Positions 9,123 to 18,997 of a stretch of 64,000 nucleotides of DNA are shown piece by piece; the first letter of the stretch is position 1, and the number at the start of each line of letters is the position of its first letter. The notes beneath the pieces are model-generated. The model did not search any database, had not been told where the DNA came from, and saw only the letters and a list, made by a program, of their open reading frames with translations. The stretch is from Sulfurimonas sp. (GTDB taxonomy: Bacteria; Campylobacterota; Campylobacteria; Campylobacterales; Sulfurimonadaceae): contig NZ_CP093397.1 of the NCBI RefSeq assembly GCF_029027585.1, positions 1,415,405 to 1,479,404 of the forward strand. The letters are read 5' to 3'. Both the position numbers and the translations under genes were made by a program.

Positions 9123-10873
9123 TACATATAAACCTTTTTATACCATTTACAAAATAAAAATATAGAGTAAAGATGTTGTTTAAATCTACCACTCTTACCT
9201 TCTTCGTATAAAAATATAATGAAATTATCATTAAAAACTCCTATTTCAGAGTTTACTTCTTGGATTAGCTTTAGTATTTCAATGCCAAAACCACTATACA
9301 ACCATTCTATAAAAGGTGAGCTAAAACCTTTTTTTTGTCTGTTAATTATTGAGTCAGGTAAATAAGGCTTAGCTACTTTTTTTAATATTTCTTTGTTGGT
9401 AGTCCCTATTTTAATACTACTCTTTACACCAAGAAGGTACTCAACAAGTTTGTGATCTAAAAAAGGGGCTCTTAACTCAACAGAATGAGCCATAGACATA
9501 CGGTCAACCTTAGTCATAAGCACCTCAGGTATCCAGATGTTAAAATCTATATAGGTTAACCATTGAATTGGTTGATATGAAGAGTTGTATGGATGCAGTG
9601 GGTAATTTATCTTTTTTGATGAGAGTTCTTGAAGTTGTGCATAAGAAAAGGTCTCCCCACTTGATTGGTATACTTGTTTGTTCTTTAGTCTGCGATTATT
9701 ATATTCCCACTCTTTTGTGAGTTTGAATTCTTTTTGTTCTTTAGGTTCATTGTTGTAATAGTCTAGCATTTTAAAGTAGTTGTCATAACCTAAAAAACTC
9801 TCATCACTTCCCTCACCACTTAGACAAACTTTTATGCCTGCATTGTGAATATGCTCAGATAGGATATATGTTGGGATGGTAGCAGAATCAGCCATAGGTT
9901 CATCAAGGTGATATAAAACTTTATCTATAGTATCTAAGTAGTCATTTCTAGATATTGTGTACTCGTGATGAATGGTTCCAATATACTCAGATGCAACCTT
10001 AGCAAAATCAAGTTCACAATAATGTTTATGTTCATCATAACCAATAGAAAAGCTATGTACATCATGTTTAGATTTTTGTGCATAAAGAGCGGTTATAAAT
10101 GAAGAGTCTAGTCCACCAGAGAGTAATGTCGCAACCTCTACATCTCCGACAAGACGCTTCTCTACAGCTTCGTGAAGTAAAGTATCTACTTTAGTAATAA
10201 TTTGTTTTTCATCAGTATGTATGATTGGTATATTGTCAATATTATAGTAGCTATCTATTGTTAAGTTATCGTTTTGATATGTCAGGAAAGATGACGCAGG
10301 AAGTTTTTTAATACCTTTATAAAAAGTATTGTCACCTTGGGGTGATTGGAATGCTAGGTATTGCCATAGTGCTTCTTCATTAAACTCTGGTAGTTTTTTT
10401 AGCATTTTTAAAATGGCTTTTATCTCAGATGCAAAGTAAAATGAGCCATCTTCTTCATAGTAGTAAAAAGGCTTTTTTCCAAAACGATCTCTTGCACAAA
10501 AATACAGCTCTTTTTTTTTATCATATATACAAAATGAAAACATTCCATCGAGCATATTTAGAAATTCTAAGTTGTATTTTTGGTATAAGCGAATTATAAC
10601 TTCACTATCACTCGCAGTCTTTACATCTAAATTATGCTCTTTGATTAGTGTTTTATAATTATATATTTCACCATTAAATACTAAAATAATATTGTCAAAT
10701 ATCATTGGTTGATTTGCTTCAGCATCTAGGTCGATGATGCTAAGCCTAGAGTGCCCAAAATATGCTCCATCATTTAATACAAATGATTGGTTGTCGTAAC
10801 CTCTATGTTTGATGGAGTCTAAAACATCTTTATGATTAAAGGAGTTTTTGTTTGAGCCAATTATTCCGCACAT
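9122..10873 (-). CDS. Asparagine synthase-like glutamine amidotransferase (copy 1)
   Basis: 583 residues. The N-terminal Ntn glutaminase domain begins MCGIIG with the catalytic Cys2; FNGEIYN (66-72) is typical. The C-terminal synthetase domain has the ATP pyrophosphatase loop SGGLDSS at 252-258 and the MTKVDRMSMAHSVELRAPFLD stretch (longer motif abridged: key residues are R and the SVE-R-PFLD set) near 470-490. Proteins like this in surface-glycan loci amidate sugar carboxylates rather than make asparagine. Start overlaps the end of the upstream methyltransferase gene by 13 bases. A second copy lies at 19979-21775. Free asparagine synthesis cannot be excluded. Confidence 0.88.
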   Translation of the reverse strand: MCGIIGSNKNSFNHKDVLDSIKHRGYDNQSFVLNDGAYFGHSRLSIIDLDAEANQPMIFDNIILVFNGEIYNYKTLIKEHNLDVKTASDSEVIIRLYQKYNLEFLNMLDGMFSFCIYDKKKELYFCARDRFGKKPFYYYEEDGSFYFASEIKAILKMLKKLPEFNEEALWQYLAFQSPQGDNTFYKGIKKLPASSFLTYQNDNLTIDSYYNIDNIPIIHTDEKQIITKVDTLLHEAVEKRLVGDVEVATLLSGGLDSSFITALYAQKSKHDVHSFSIGYDEHKHYCELDFAKVASEYIGTIHHEYTISRNDYLDTIDKVLYHLDEPMADSATIPTYILSEHIHNAGIKVCLSGEGSDESFLGYDNYFKMLDYYNNEPKEQKEFKLTKEWEYNNRRLKNKQVYQSSGETFSYAQLQELSSKKINYPLHPYNSSYQPIQWLTYIDFNIWIPEVLMTKVDRMSMAHSVELRAPFLDHKLVEYLLGVKSSIKIGTTNKEILKKVAKPYLPDSIINRQKKGFSSPFIEWLYSGFGIEILKLIQEVNSEIGVFNDNFIIFLYEEGKSGRFKQHLYSIFLFCKWYKKVYM

Positions 10874-11874
10874 TTTTTAGCTATCACTCCTATTCCACCT
10901 TCTAACACATGAAATTTTATTACTTCTAAATTTAAACGAGTTAGCCATTCTTTTACTTCTTGAGTTGTATACCTTTGTGATATTTTTGGATAAAACCAAT
11001 CAAAAACAACCATATGATTATCTTCAAAACTCATGTTCTCATTCCAAAAAGTTTTTAAAAATTTATAATATATAAACCTCTGTAAGTTATATTCTCCTTT
11101 TTCAATGTCGAGTTCTTGTATCTCTTGGGAGATAGTAATCTTTTTTTTATATAAATCTTGTGCTAATTTTGTTATTGGAAGTAATTTATCCCAGGCATCT
11201 TGTGGTTTTAAGTCACATACTAAGCTTCGTATAAAATCATCAGTAAAGTCCCGAATAGGGGCTGCTTTTCTATATACATCAAACAGTATAATTCCACCTG
11301 GTTTTAAAACATTAGTTAATGATTTTATACCTTCAAAAGTATTGCCTGTATGTTGTAATATAGCATGACATACAACGGCATCAAAAGAGTTTTGTCTAAA
11401 TGGAGGTGTAATTAAATTACCTTTGAAGTAATGGATATTGTTAAACAGGTTTTTTAGTTTATTTTTTGCCTCGTATACAGCATCACTAAGATCTGTTGCG
11501 TAAATTTCTTTTGTATATTTTGCAAATATATACTCGACTCTTCCGCTTCCAATAGCTGGATCGTAAACTATCTTATCAGCTATATACTTTTTTAATTCTA
11601 GTTCATCTATACCATACCTATCGAAAAAAAGATTCTTTGAATATACTTTAGAACCTTCATTGTGTCCCATATTAGAGTTTTTCCATTGCCAACCAAAGGC
11701 TTTTGTTGTATGTTCTACCTCTTCTTTCATACTTTCTGTTTTATCAGAGATAATGGAAAAATCTAAAATACCATTATTTCTTTTATAAACTCTTTTACAT
11801 GAACTACAAATAATATCACCACTTTGATACTTTATATTCTGAGTACATTCGACGCACTTAAATATATCTAACAT
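10861..11874 (-). CDS. SAM methyltransferase with N-terminal zinc ribbon
   Basis: 337 residues from the ATG at 11874, chosen over the upstream TTG (11886) because GGAAG lies five bases before it and the family begins at MLDIFKCVEC. The N-terminal Trm112-like zinc ribbon has CVEC and CSSC pairs (about 7-10 and 24-27). The class I methyltransferase core follows, with YDPAIGSGRVEY near 105-116 and HAILQHT near 170. Similar zinc-ribbon methyltransferases occur in glycan loci. Target unknown; context suggests a sugar of the flagellar glycan. Confidence 0.8.
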   Translation of the reverse strand: MLDIFKCVECTQNIKYQSGDIICSSCKRVYKRNNGILDFSIISDKTESMKEEVEHTTKAFGWQWKNSNMGHNEGSKVYSKNLFFDRYGIDELELKKYIADKIVYDPAIGSGRVEYIFAKYTKEIYATDLSDAVYEAKNKLKNLFNNIHYFKGNLITPPFRQNSFDAVVCHAILQHTGNTFEGIKSLTNVLKPGGIILFDVYRKAAPIRDFTDDFIRSLVCDLKPQDAWDKLLPITKLAQDLYKKKITISQEIQELDIEKGEYNLQRFIYYKFLKTFWNENMSFEDNHMVVFDWFYPKISQRYTTQEVKEWLTRLNLEVIKFHVLEGGIGVIAKKCAE

Positions 11875-11875
11875 A

Positions 11876-12979
11876 TTAACTTCCAATACTTTGAATTATT
11901 ATTTTTTTATACTTGTCTAAAGATTTTTTTAAAGTAAATTTCTTAGATATCTCAAACATTTTTTTTGCAAGAGTAACTTTTTTATTTTTATCTTTTAAGA
12001 TATTTAAGATATTTTTACTTAAACACGCTACATCATTAATTTTACAAAGATTTGTTCCTTTTTCATCTAAAATTTCATTATACCCCTCGAACTTATAGGA
12101 GATTACCGCCGTATTAGCACTCATAGCTTCCAATAAAATATTAGGAAACCCTTCATAATAAGAAGCAAAAACAAATAATTCACATTCATGTAAATAATCA
12201 TAAGGTAATCGTACTTCGCCTAGAAGATGAACCCGTTTGGATAAGTTTAATTCTAAAATTTTGTTTTCAAGGACTTCTCTTAGTTCACCTTCACCTATTA
12301 TAATTAAGTTGTGTTCAATTTTATCTGCAATTTTCTCAAAAGCAAGTATTATGTCCAATTGACCTTTTTGTGGATGTAGTCGTCCAATATTTAAAATATA
12401 TTTTTCACTTATCTTTTTATAATATTTTTCTACTTTATCTACACCATTATACACAGTTTGTAACTTAGGTTTTAATTTAGCATCTAAGTCAGAAATCTCA
12501 TTAGAAATATAATTACTTACACAGATTATTTTATCCGCTAATGGATAGTATTTTATCATCATATCTTTGTATTCATCAAAGCTGAAAAGATGAATTTTTT
12601 TAGCTTTCATACTCTCAAAAACTGCTCTTTGGCTTACGATTTTTTTGCATTTATAGCTTGTTTTTAGAGATATGATATTGCTGTATTCTCCAAATGAAAA
12701 AATTAGAATAGGTTTTATTTTATCTATGATTTTATTAAGTTTTTTTACTCTATATTCTAGTAAAAACGAGGCAGTACTTGGCTTAGATACATCTACTTTA
12801 ATAGTTTTTATCATTTTTATTGTAATACCATTATTTAAGTGATAGGCTACTTTTTTATCATTTTCTGATAAAACAATAAAAATAGAATAGTCTTTATACA
12901 GATAGTTTGCTAGATTTGAAACAACTTTTTGTATGCCACCTGTTTCTAAGTTTTGGGTAAATAGGATTATATTTTTCAT
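11876..12979 (-). CDS. GT4-family glycosyltransferase
   Basis: 367 residues from the ATG at 12979, which overlaps the upstream stop as ATGA; the longer form starting at 13042 reads through the neighbour's end and is unlikely. GT-B fold: N-terminal TGGIQKVV loop near 12-19, C-terminal NIGRLHPQKGQ and IGEGELRE, and the EGFPNILLEAMSA motif containing the family EX7E pair. It would move a sugar from a nucleotide donor to a growing glycan. Donor and acceptor are unknown. Confidence 0.87.
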   Translation of the reverse strand: MKNIILFTQNLETGGIQKVVSNLANYLYKDYSIFIVLSENDKKVAYHLNNGITIKMIKTIKVDVSKPSTASFLLEYRVKKLNKIIDKIKPILIFSFGEYSNIISLKTSYKCKKIVSQRAVFESMKAKKIHLFSFDEYKDMMIKYYPLADKIICVSNYISNEISDLDAKLKPKLQTVYNGVDKVEKYYKKISEKYILNIGRLHPQKGQLDIILAFEKIADKIEHNLIIIGEGELREVLENKILELNLSKRVHLLGEVRLPYDYLHECELFVFASYYEGFPNILLEAMSANTAVISYKFEGYNEILDEKGTNLCKINDVACLSKNILNILKDKNKKVTLAKKMFEISKKFTLKKSLDKYKKIIIQSIGS

Positions 12980-13731
12980 AGCTTTTTCGCTACTAGAAAA
13001 AAGTTTGGTGTAAACTCTTTTAGTTTTATTAGATCTAAGCATAATCCAATAATATTATTTATTGTAAACATAATTAAGAGTATTGGTAAAAAAATAGTAT
13101 TTCTAAGTATTTTATATTTACTTGCTAGGTTCCAAATAAAACCGTTTAACATAGATACTATAGCTGTTCCAAAATAACCTTGATAATGGAACTCTAAAAT
13201 CTCAAAGTCATACTTTTTACATAGCTCCTTTAACCCATATTCACTAAATCTAAAAAAGTCATATGGAGTAGCATGGGCTTGATATATAAATGGTACGGAA
13301 AGAATGAGTATTCCACCCTTTTTAAGAACTCTTTGCACCTCACATAGTGCTTTATATGGCTCATCAATATGCTCTAACACTTGCGTCAAAATAACACTAT
13401 CAATGGAGTTACTATCAAATGGTAGGCTTTTTATATCTGCATCTATAAATTTTTCTTTTGAAGTTTGAAACATATGTTGGTGAATTTCACTTTTATCAAC
13501 TGCAATATATTTGTCTACATGTGGCAATATTAATTTTTTATATATTGCATTACCTGAACCAATATCTGTACATATACCATTTAAATATGGTAACGATTTG
13601 ATAAAAGAATTATGAAGATGCTTATGATTTAAATATCCCATATTTGATATATATATATATGGTGCTTTATTTTCACCTGTTAAAATGGGTATGAGCTTAT
13701 GTGAAATATAATCCATAACTTTCTTGATCAT
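12976..13731 (-). CDS. SAM methyltransferase (Methyltransf_11 type)
   Basis: 251 residues. CTDIGSGNAIY near 34-44 is the SAM loop and VLTQVLEHIDEP near 112-123 the post-motif II stretch. The C-terminal 55 residues include a hydrophobic run (IFLPILLIMFTINNIIGLC) that could contact the membrane. Overlaps its neighbours by 4 bases at its 3' end and 1 base at its 5' end, so the genes are coupled. Substrate unknown. Confidence 0.82.
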   Translation of the reverse strand: MIKKVMDYISHKLIPILTGENKAPYIYISNMGYLNHKHLHNSFIKSLPYLNGICTDIGSGNAIYKKLILPHVDKYIAVDKSEIHQHMFQTSKEKFIDADIKSLPFDSNSIDSVILTQVLEHIDEPYKALCEVQRVLKKGGILILSVPFIYQAHATPYDFFRFSEYGLKELCKKYDFEILEFHYQGYFGTAIVSMLNGFIWNLASKYKILRNTIFLPILLIMFTINNIIGLCLDLIKLKEFTPNFFLVAKKL

Positions 13732-14717
13732 TAGATTTTTATACCTCTTCCTTCACATCCATTATATCCCATATGTACATCAATATCTTTATATCCAAGT
13801 TCTTCAAACCATCTTTTAAATGTTTCTATCCTTACAGGGTTATCATACATAGGTGAAAGCATATCAAACAAATCCATTACCGCCCATTGTTTCAGTTTGT
13901 CTTGTGATAGTCCTGTCGAAGTATAATCTGGTACTAGTAATCTCCAGTTAATTCTATTCGCTCTTTTTGCAGAAAATAATTTTCTATTTAATTTAAATAT
14001 AGGCCACATTATTTTAACATGTTGCTTACACCACCAATATAATAATTTATGATTTAACCTCTTGGTAATTGGTCTTACCCAATATTTAGTATGAAACCAT
14101 GTTGTACTTAAAAAAGGATAGTTATCAGCAGCTATTTTACCTTCACTTTTTAGTTTAGTAGTTAATGACTTTAGTGCTTCTCTTGAGTCAGGAGTATGTT
14201 GTAGTACTCCAAAACAATAAATTTTATCTGCAATATCATTTTTAAAAGGCATATTATAAATATCAGCTTGAACAATTAATACATTTTCTTTGTCACTGTG
14301 ATGCTGATAACTAGCTTCAACAGCACTGCTATAATCAAAAGAGAGTACCATAGCCCCAGTATTTGCTGCAAATTGAGTAAATCTACCTGCTCCACATCCT
14401 GCTTCAATAATAACTTCACCTTTTAGGCTCTCGCCCCACTTTGTTTCATTTTTAAATCTTTCTTCAGAAGAATTCACACTACTAAATTTATCATGTTGAT
14501 CACTATGGTGGATATTCCATTGCATACCAAAGCTGTCTGCATAGTTTGTCATAGGTACAAATCTTGGGATATAGTTGATTATAGGATAATTACTACTACA
14601 ATTTACACAAGTAAGAGTTCCACTTATTACCTTATCCCCTTTTTCGATTATATTTTGATATTCTAAGTTACTATTGCATTTAATACAAATCAGATAATCT
14701 ATGTATTTTTTATTCAT
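13731..14717 (-). CDS. SAM methyltransferase with zinc ribbon
   Basis: 328 residues. The zinc ribbon uses C11, C14, C37 and C40; the SAM loop VIIEAGCGAGRFTQF lies at about 99-113, and CFGVLQHTPD near 168 follows. The C-terminal third is long and basic, as in methyltransferases acting on complex glycan or lipid-linked substrates. It is one of at least five methyltransferases in this island, pointing to a heavily methylated glycan. Confidence 0.82.
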   Translation of the reverse strand: MNKKYIDYLICIKCNSNLEYQNIIEKGDKVISGTLTCVNCSSNYPIINYIPRFVPMTNYADSFGMQWNIHHSDQHDKFSSVNSSEERFKNETKWGESLKGEVIIEAGCGAGRFTQFAANTGAMVLSFDYSSAVEASYQHHSDKENVLIVQADIYNMPFKNDIADKIYCFGVLQHTPDSREALKSLTTKLKSEGKIAADNYPFLSTTWFHTKYWVRPITKRLNHKLLYWWCKQHVKIMWPIFKLNRKLFSAKRANRINWRLLVPDYTSTGLSQDKLKQWAVMDLFDMLSPMYDNPVRIETFKRWFEELGYKDIDVHMGYNGCEGRGIKI

Positions 14718-14718
14718 T

Positions 14719-15831
14719 TTATATCTTTGCTAAGTTAGATATTATATACGCTAGTTGCGATAGTTCAAGTTTCGTATATAGCGGTAATGATAAAACTTCA
14801 TCTCCAAACTTTTTTGCGATTGGGAAAGCACTATCTTGAAAAGAGAAACTATTTTTGTAATAATTAAGTATATGAATGGCTCTATAATTTACAGCAACAC
14901 CGATGCCGTTACTTTGAAGCTTGCTAACTACTTTATCTCTATTTTTCATTTTTATAATAAAAAGATGTCTTGCTGATTTAGTATTTTTAGGAACTTTTAT
15001 ATACTTGACACCTAGTTTATTTAGAGCCACTTCATAGTACCTAGCTATCTCTTCTCTTTTAGAGAGCCTTTCTTCTATCTTCTCTAACTGTCCTATCAGT
15101 AAAGCTGATTGTATATCTGAGATATTATATTTCCAGCCAAGGACCTTCATATCCCAATGGGCAAATTTATCTGTATATCTTGAAGATGCATCTTTGTTTA
15201 TGCCATGAAGTCTTAACTGATAAAGAAGTTTGGCTACTTCATCATTGTTAGTTGTTATTGCTCCACCCTCACCACTTGTGATATTCTTAGTCGCATAAAA
15301 AGAAAAACAAGCAACATCACCTAACTCCCCAACTCTAACCCCATCTCTCTCACCCTCGATGCAGTGAGCAGCATCTTCGATGATTTTAAGGTTATGTTTA
15401 TTAGCTATCTTTTTGATTGCTTTCATGTCACACATATTTCCATAAAGATGTACGGGCATGATAGCTTTTGTTTTTGGCGTTATTGCAGCTTCTATAAGTG
15501 TGGCATCTATGTTTCCAGTAGATTCTTCTATATCTACAAAGACAGGAATAGCCCCCGCATGGAGAATAGCATTTGAGGTAGCTACAAAACTCATAGGTGT
15601 AGTTATCACTTCATCACCATCTTTGATACCAAGAGCAAGTAAGCTTAGATGCAAGGCCGCTGTACAAGAACTTACAGCTACACAATGCGTAGCATCTAAA
15701 TAAGTTGCAAATTTTTCTTCAAATTCTTTAGTTACATTTGCGTTTGTTAAAAATATCGATTTAAGAACGCTAGTAACTCTACTTATATCTTCTTCATCAA
15801 TATTGTGTTTAAAGAATTCTATTTTTTGCAT
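14719..15831 (-). CDS. DegT/DnrJ/EryC1 sugar aminotransferase
   Basis: 370 residues of PLP-dependent aminotransferase. The Schiff-base Lys is K182 in ATKNITSGEGG, with D153 in EDAAH for the pyridine nitrogen. Family members (PseC, ArnB, LegC and relatives) place an amino group on a keto-sugar nucleotide. It lies directly behind (1 base gap on the transcript) the 4,6-dehydratase gene that would make such a keto sugar, so the pair should yield a 4-amino-4,6-dideoxy or similar sugar for the flagellar glycan. Confidence 0.9.
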   Translation of the reverse strand: MQKIEFFKHNIDEEDISRVTSVLKSIFLTNANVTKEFEEKFATYLDATHCVAVSSCTAALHLSLLALGIKDGDEVITTPMSFVATSNAILHAGAIPVFVDIEESTGNIDATLIEAAITPKTKAIMPVHLYGNMCDMKAIKKIANKHNLKIIEDAAHCIEGERDGVRVGELGDVACFSFYATKNITSGEGGAITTNNDEVAKLLYQLRLHGINKDASSRYTDKFAHWDMKVLGWKYNISDIQSALLIGQLEKIEERLSKREEIARYYEVALNKLGVKYIKVPKNTKSARHLFIIKMKNRDKVVSKLQSNGIGVAVNYRAIHILNYYKNSFSFQDSAFPIAKKFGDEVLSLPLYTKLELSQLAYIISNLAKI

Positions 15832-16869
15832 CTAATGAATTACTTTCTTACCATCTTTTAAAACTATTGGAACTTGTCTCATCCAAATCTGCTTTTCCCA
15901 TTTATGGTGGTTATTTTTGTACCACTCAATGGTATTTTTTAAACCATCTTCAAACTTTATGCAAGGTTGCCAATTTAAAATATCTTTAATTTTTTGTATA
16001 TTTGCTATATGACAGTCAACTTGACCAGGTCTATCGTCTATATATTTTATTTTAGATTTATCAATATTCATTGCTTTTGCAACTTCAAGGGCTATATCTT
16101 TTATAGATATAGTCCTTCCTGTACCAAGATTAAAAACTTCGCCTTGAACTTTTGAAAGGGGGCTGTTTAAAATCTTGTCTATTCCTAAACAAGTATCGTG
16201 TACATTTATCCAGTCTCTTGAAGCCAAACCTTGACCGTGAACTGTTAAATCTTCATCAAGTAAGGCACTTGTTATAAAACGAGGTATAGCTTTTTCTAAA
16301 TGTTGAGAAGCTCCATAGTTGTTAAATGGTCTGATGATAGTAGCTGGTATGTCATAAGTTTCTACATAAGAGTAAACCAACCTATCTGCACCAACCTTTG
16401 CAGCAGCATAAGGTGACATAGGATTTAGTGGATGATGTTCATCCATTAGTTCACATCCAGATGCAGTTCCATAAACTTCAGAAGTAGATATATGGATAAA
16501 TTTCTCAACTGTATTTTTATTTTGCAGTACAGCATTTGATACTGTTTGAGTACCTATAACATCTGTTTCAAAAAAGTCTCTATTGTCAAATATAGACCTT
16601 GTAACATGAGTCTCAGCAGCGAAGTGAATCACATAGTCAGCTTTACAAACGAGAGAATCTACTAGGGCAGAATTAGTCACATTTCCATACCAAAACTCAA
16701 ACCTATCATTTATATTATTTACATTTACTGGAAAATTTTCTACACTTCCAGCATAAGTAAGTAGGTCTAAGACTATTATTTTAGAATCTGGATATTTGTT
16801 GTAAATATAATTTACAAAGTTAGAACCGATAAAGCCAGCTCCACCTGTAATGAGGTATGTTTTAGACAT
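15832..16869 (-). CDS. RmlB-like NDP-sugar 4,6-dehydratase
   Basis: 345 residues, extended SDR fold. The NAD loop TGGAGFIGS is at 8-16, TSEVYG at 129-134 and the catalytic YxxxK at Y154/K158. It has the length and motifs of dTDP-glucose 4,6-dehydratases, but nucleotide and sugar preference are not settled by sequence; LegB-type or CDP/GDP-sugar dehydratases are alternatives. No rmlA, rmlC or rmlD is in the window, which argues against simple rhamnose synthesis here. Overlaps the upstream WbqC gene by 8 bases. Confidence 0.87.
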   Translation of the reverse strand: MSKTYLITGGAGFIGSNFVNYIYNKYPDSKIIVLDLLTYAGSVENFPVNVNNINDRFEFWYGNVTNSALVDSLVCKADYVIHFAAETHVTRSIFDNRDFFETDVIGTQTVSNAVLQNKNTVEKFIHISTSEVYGTASGCELMDEHHPLNPMSPYAAAKVGADRLVYSYVETYDIPATIIRPFNNYGASQHLEKAIPRFITSALLDEDLTVHGQGLASRDWINVHDTCLGIDKILNSPLSKVQGEVFNLGTGRTISIKDIALEVAKAMNIDKSKIKYIDDRPGQVDCHIANIQKIKDILNWQPCIKFEDGLKNTIEWYKNNHHKWEKQIWMRQVPIVLKDGKKVIH

Positions 16870-17554
16870 CTGAACTCTCTTTAGTTATAATTTTTTTGCT
16901 ATCTTTGCCATAGTTAAACAATAAATCTATTATAGACAAATATGGTAAAAAGTCTCCATGTAATTGCTTGTATGATGGATGTTTATACTCTTGAAAAAGT
17001 AATTTTATCTTATTATTATCAAACAATTTTTTATCTATATAATCTTGTGCAGCTTTACCAGTATGATAACTTGACGCATTAAAGTGTTTGCAAATATTTA
17101 TGAGTCTATCGTTTTTATCTCCACCAATACCTAAATCGGATGATAGATAAAATTTTGTATCTAATTTTAAGTATTTTGAGATATCTCTTATAATGCTTAT
17201 AGATATGTTACTAAGTGAGTTGTTATCTGAGTTTATATTGTTTTGAAGAATTGGATATATCTCATCAAAGTATTTTGATTTTGAGTAAAATTGCTTTAAA
17301 GATTTTAGATGTTTGACTCGCCAATTTTTAGTATCGTCAACAAATACTTCGTTTATATTTTTGCTTGTTGATGAATTTACAGGGATGCTAAGCCAAGAGC
17401 TGTCATTGAGCACTTTGATTTTATTTCTATTTCTCCAGTCATTTTTTGTGTATTGAACATCATCATAAAAAACAAATATATCAACATTTATTATTTGCTC
17501 AAAATATCCAATCCATGGAATATATGATGGTTGGAGTATAGCTACTTTAGTCAA
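16862..17554 (-). CDS. WbqC-family protein
   Basis: 230 residues beginning VAILQPSYIPWIGYFEQI, followed by DVQYTKNDWRNRN: these are the hallmark residues of the WbqC family found in O-antigen and exopolysaccharide loci. Its biochemical role is not established; genetic context in other bacteria links it to amino- or acyl-sugar biosynthesis. Here it lies between the dehydratase and a radical SAM gene, overlapping both by 8 bases. Confidence 0.85.
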   Translation of the reverse strand: MTKVAILQPSYIPWIGYFEQIINVDIFVFYDDVQYTKNDWRNRNKIKVLNDSSWLSIPVNSSTSKNINEVFVDDTKNWRVKHLKSLKQFYSKSKYFDEIYPILQNNINSDNNSLSNISISIIRDISKYLKLDTKFYLSSDLGIGGDKNDRLINICKHFNASSYHTGKAAQDYIDKKLFDNNKIKLLFQEYKHPSYKQLHGDFLPYLSIIDLLFNYGKDSKKIITKESSDV

Positions 17555-18542
17555 CTTCTACAGCACCTTCACTGTCTGAAATACCAAGAGAAGAGTCTTT
17601 GTTTTTTTGAGCATTCTCCACAAGTTTCCAATAGTTATGTTTCCAAGATCTATATTTCCAATCAGGACAGTTTTTACATAGGGCTATTTCATCACCTTTC
17701 TTTTGAAGGTGCTTATCTCTATAGTTAGTAAACTTATCCCCATGCCAGATATTTTTTATAGATGCGTTATTGATATTTCCCATATTTGTATTTGCTGCTA
17801 TATCGTAACCACACATCATAATTTGACCACGAGAATCTATATTTAATCTTTCAAAGAGAAAAGGACATGGAATTCTCTCCTCTGGTGGTAAGTAAGGTGT
17901 GTCATCAGCAGATTCACTTGCATCATTTATACCCCAAGTTAGATATTTTCTTTTTTGAAAATTATCTACATATGGTAACCAAAACTTCTCTACTTCATCT
18001 ACATCTATATTATTTTGGTTTATTGCAGATGCAATGATTTTTGTATTTGAATTCATCTCATTTCTTAGTTTATATACAGTTTTTAGATTTTGGACAAGTT
18101 CATCAAAATTAAGACCTTTTCTTACTATATCATAATCACTTTGCTTTGAAGCATCTACTGAAAATTCTAGCATTTCCACATCTATCTCTAACAAACTCTT
18201 AGCAAGAGGTTCATTCATCAATGAGCCATTAGTTATGATGCCTAGTTTACAGCCTTTTTCTTTTGCATATACCATTAGTTCTAAAAAATCTGGATGCATG
18301 GTAGGTTCACCCCCACCACTTATTCTAAGCCATGCACCATGATGTCCAACTTCATCAGCAATTTTTTTAAAAATTTCAGGTGACATATATTTTGCGTCTT
18401 TATAGTCTGCACGAATATCTGAATTTGTATATGGGCAGTTTGGACATAGAGCATTACAAACATAAGAGAATGATAAAACTGACATCATTGGAAACTCTTC
18501 TGCCTCATCTTTAAGAGCGTAGTTGTTTTGCGTATGTTTCAT
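17547..18542 (-). CDS. Radical SAM/SPASM protein (copy 1)
   Basis: 331 residues. The radical SAM cluster motif CxxxCxxC is C29/C33/C36, followed by GGGEPTMHPD-like SAM-binding residues near 76-85. The C-terminal part has a SPASM-type cysteine set (PCPFLF, MMCGYD, CKNCPDW) for auxiliary iron-sulfur clusters. SPASM proteins modify peptides or sugars by radical chemistry; no peptide precursor is nearby, so a sugar substrate is more likely. Coupled by 4 bases to the GNAT gene. Confidence 0.87.
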   Translation of the reverse strand: MKHTQNNYALKDEAEEFPMMSVLSFSYVCNALCPNCPYTNSDIRADYKDAKYMSPEIFKKIADEVGHHGAWLRISGGGEPTMHPDFLELMVYAKEKGCKLGIITNGSLMNEPLAKSLLEIDVEMLEFSVDASKQSDYDIVRKGLNFDELVQNLKTVYKLRNEMNSNTKIIASAINQNNIDVDEVEKFWLPYVDNFQKRKYLTWGINDASESADDTPYLPPEERIPCPFLFERLNIDSRGQIMMCGYDIAANTNMGNINNASIKNIWHGDKFTNYRDKHLQKKGDEIALCKNCPDWKYRSWKHNYWKLVENAQKNKDSSLGISDSEGAVEVD

Positions 18543-18997
18543 ATATATAAGTCCTTTTTAAATATATTTCCATTATAGTTTATATTGTTATATTTTTTTA
18601 TTTTTTTATGCATTAAAGTATATTTTTCTTTTATAAATAGTGTTTTAGAAGCTTTATTTGACTCTTCTATCCAAGAGAGAAGATATGTTAGTCCATTTTT
18701 AATTGCATGTTTTTCAATCTCTTTAAGTAGCAAAGTTCCTATACCTTTGTTTTTTTCTTTTACAAAGATAGTTACTTCATTTTTTTTGTCTATATATAAA
18801 ATAACTACTCCCAAAAGCATTTTGTTTTGAGTAGCTATCATATTTACTATAGAGTTGTTTTGTAGCCAATTTCTTGTCTCTTGATAAGTTACAATCTCCG
18901 TAAAAAGGTCATCTTTGTAATTATTTCTTAGTGCTATATATTGGTCTAAATATTGTAAATTCTCTTTTAAAGCAACAATATCAATCTTCATTCTCAT
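18539..18997 (-). CDS. GNAT-family N-acetyltransferase
   Basis: 152 residues. The acetyl-CoA motif A appears as EKNKGIGTLLLKEIEKHA near 80-97, and the WIEESNKASKTLF stretch is typical of motif B. Start could be 18997 or the in-frame ATG at 18991. Placed between two radical SAM genes and behind an aminotransferase further downstream, so N-acylation of an amino sugar is a reasonable guess, not proven. Confidence 0.75.
   Translation of the reverse strand: MRMKIDIVALKENLQYLDQYIALRNNYKDDLFTEIVTYQETRNWLQNNSIVNMIATQNKMLLGVVILYIDKKNEVTIFVKEKNKGIGTLLLKEIEKHAIKNGLTYLLSWIEESNKASKTLFIKEKYTLMHKKIKKYNNINYNGNIFKKDLYI

Noticed and set aside
15832-16869. dTDP-rhamnose pathway
   Set aside because: Only the dehydratase-like gene is present, coupled to an aminotransferase, with no rmlA, rmlC or rmlD.
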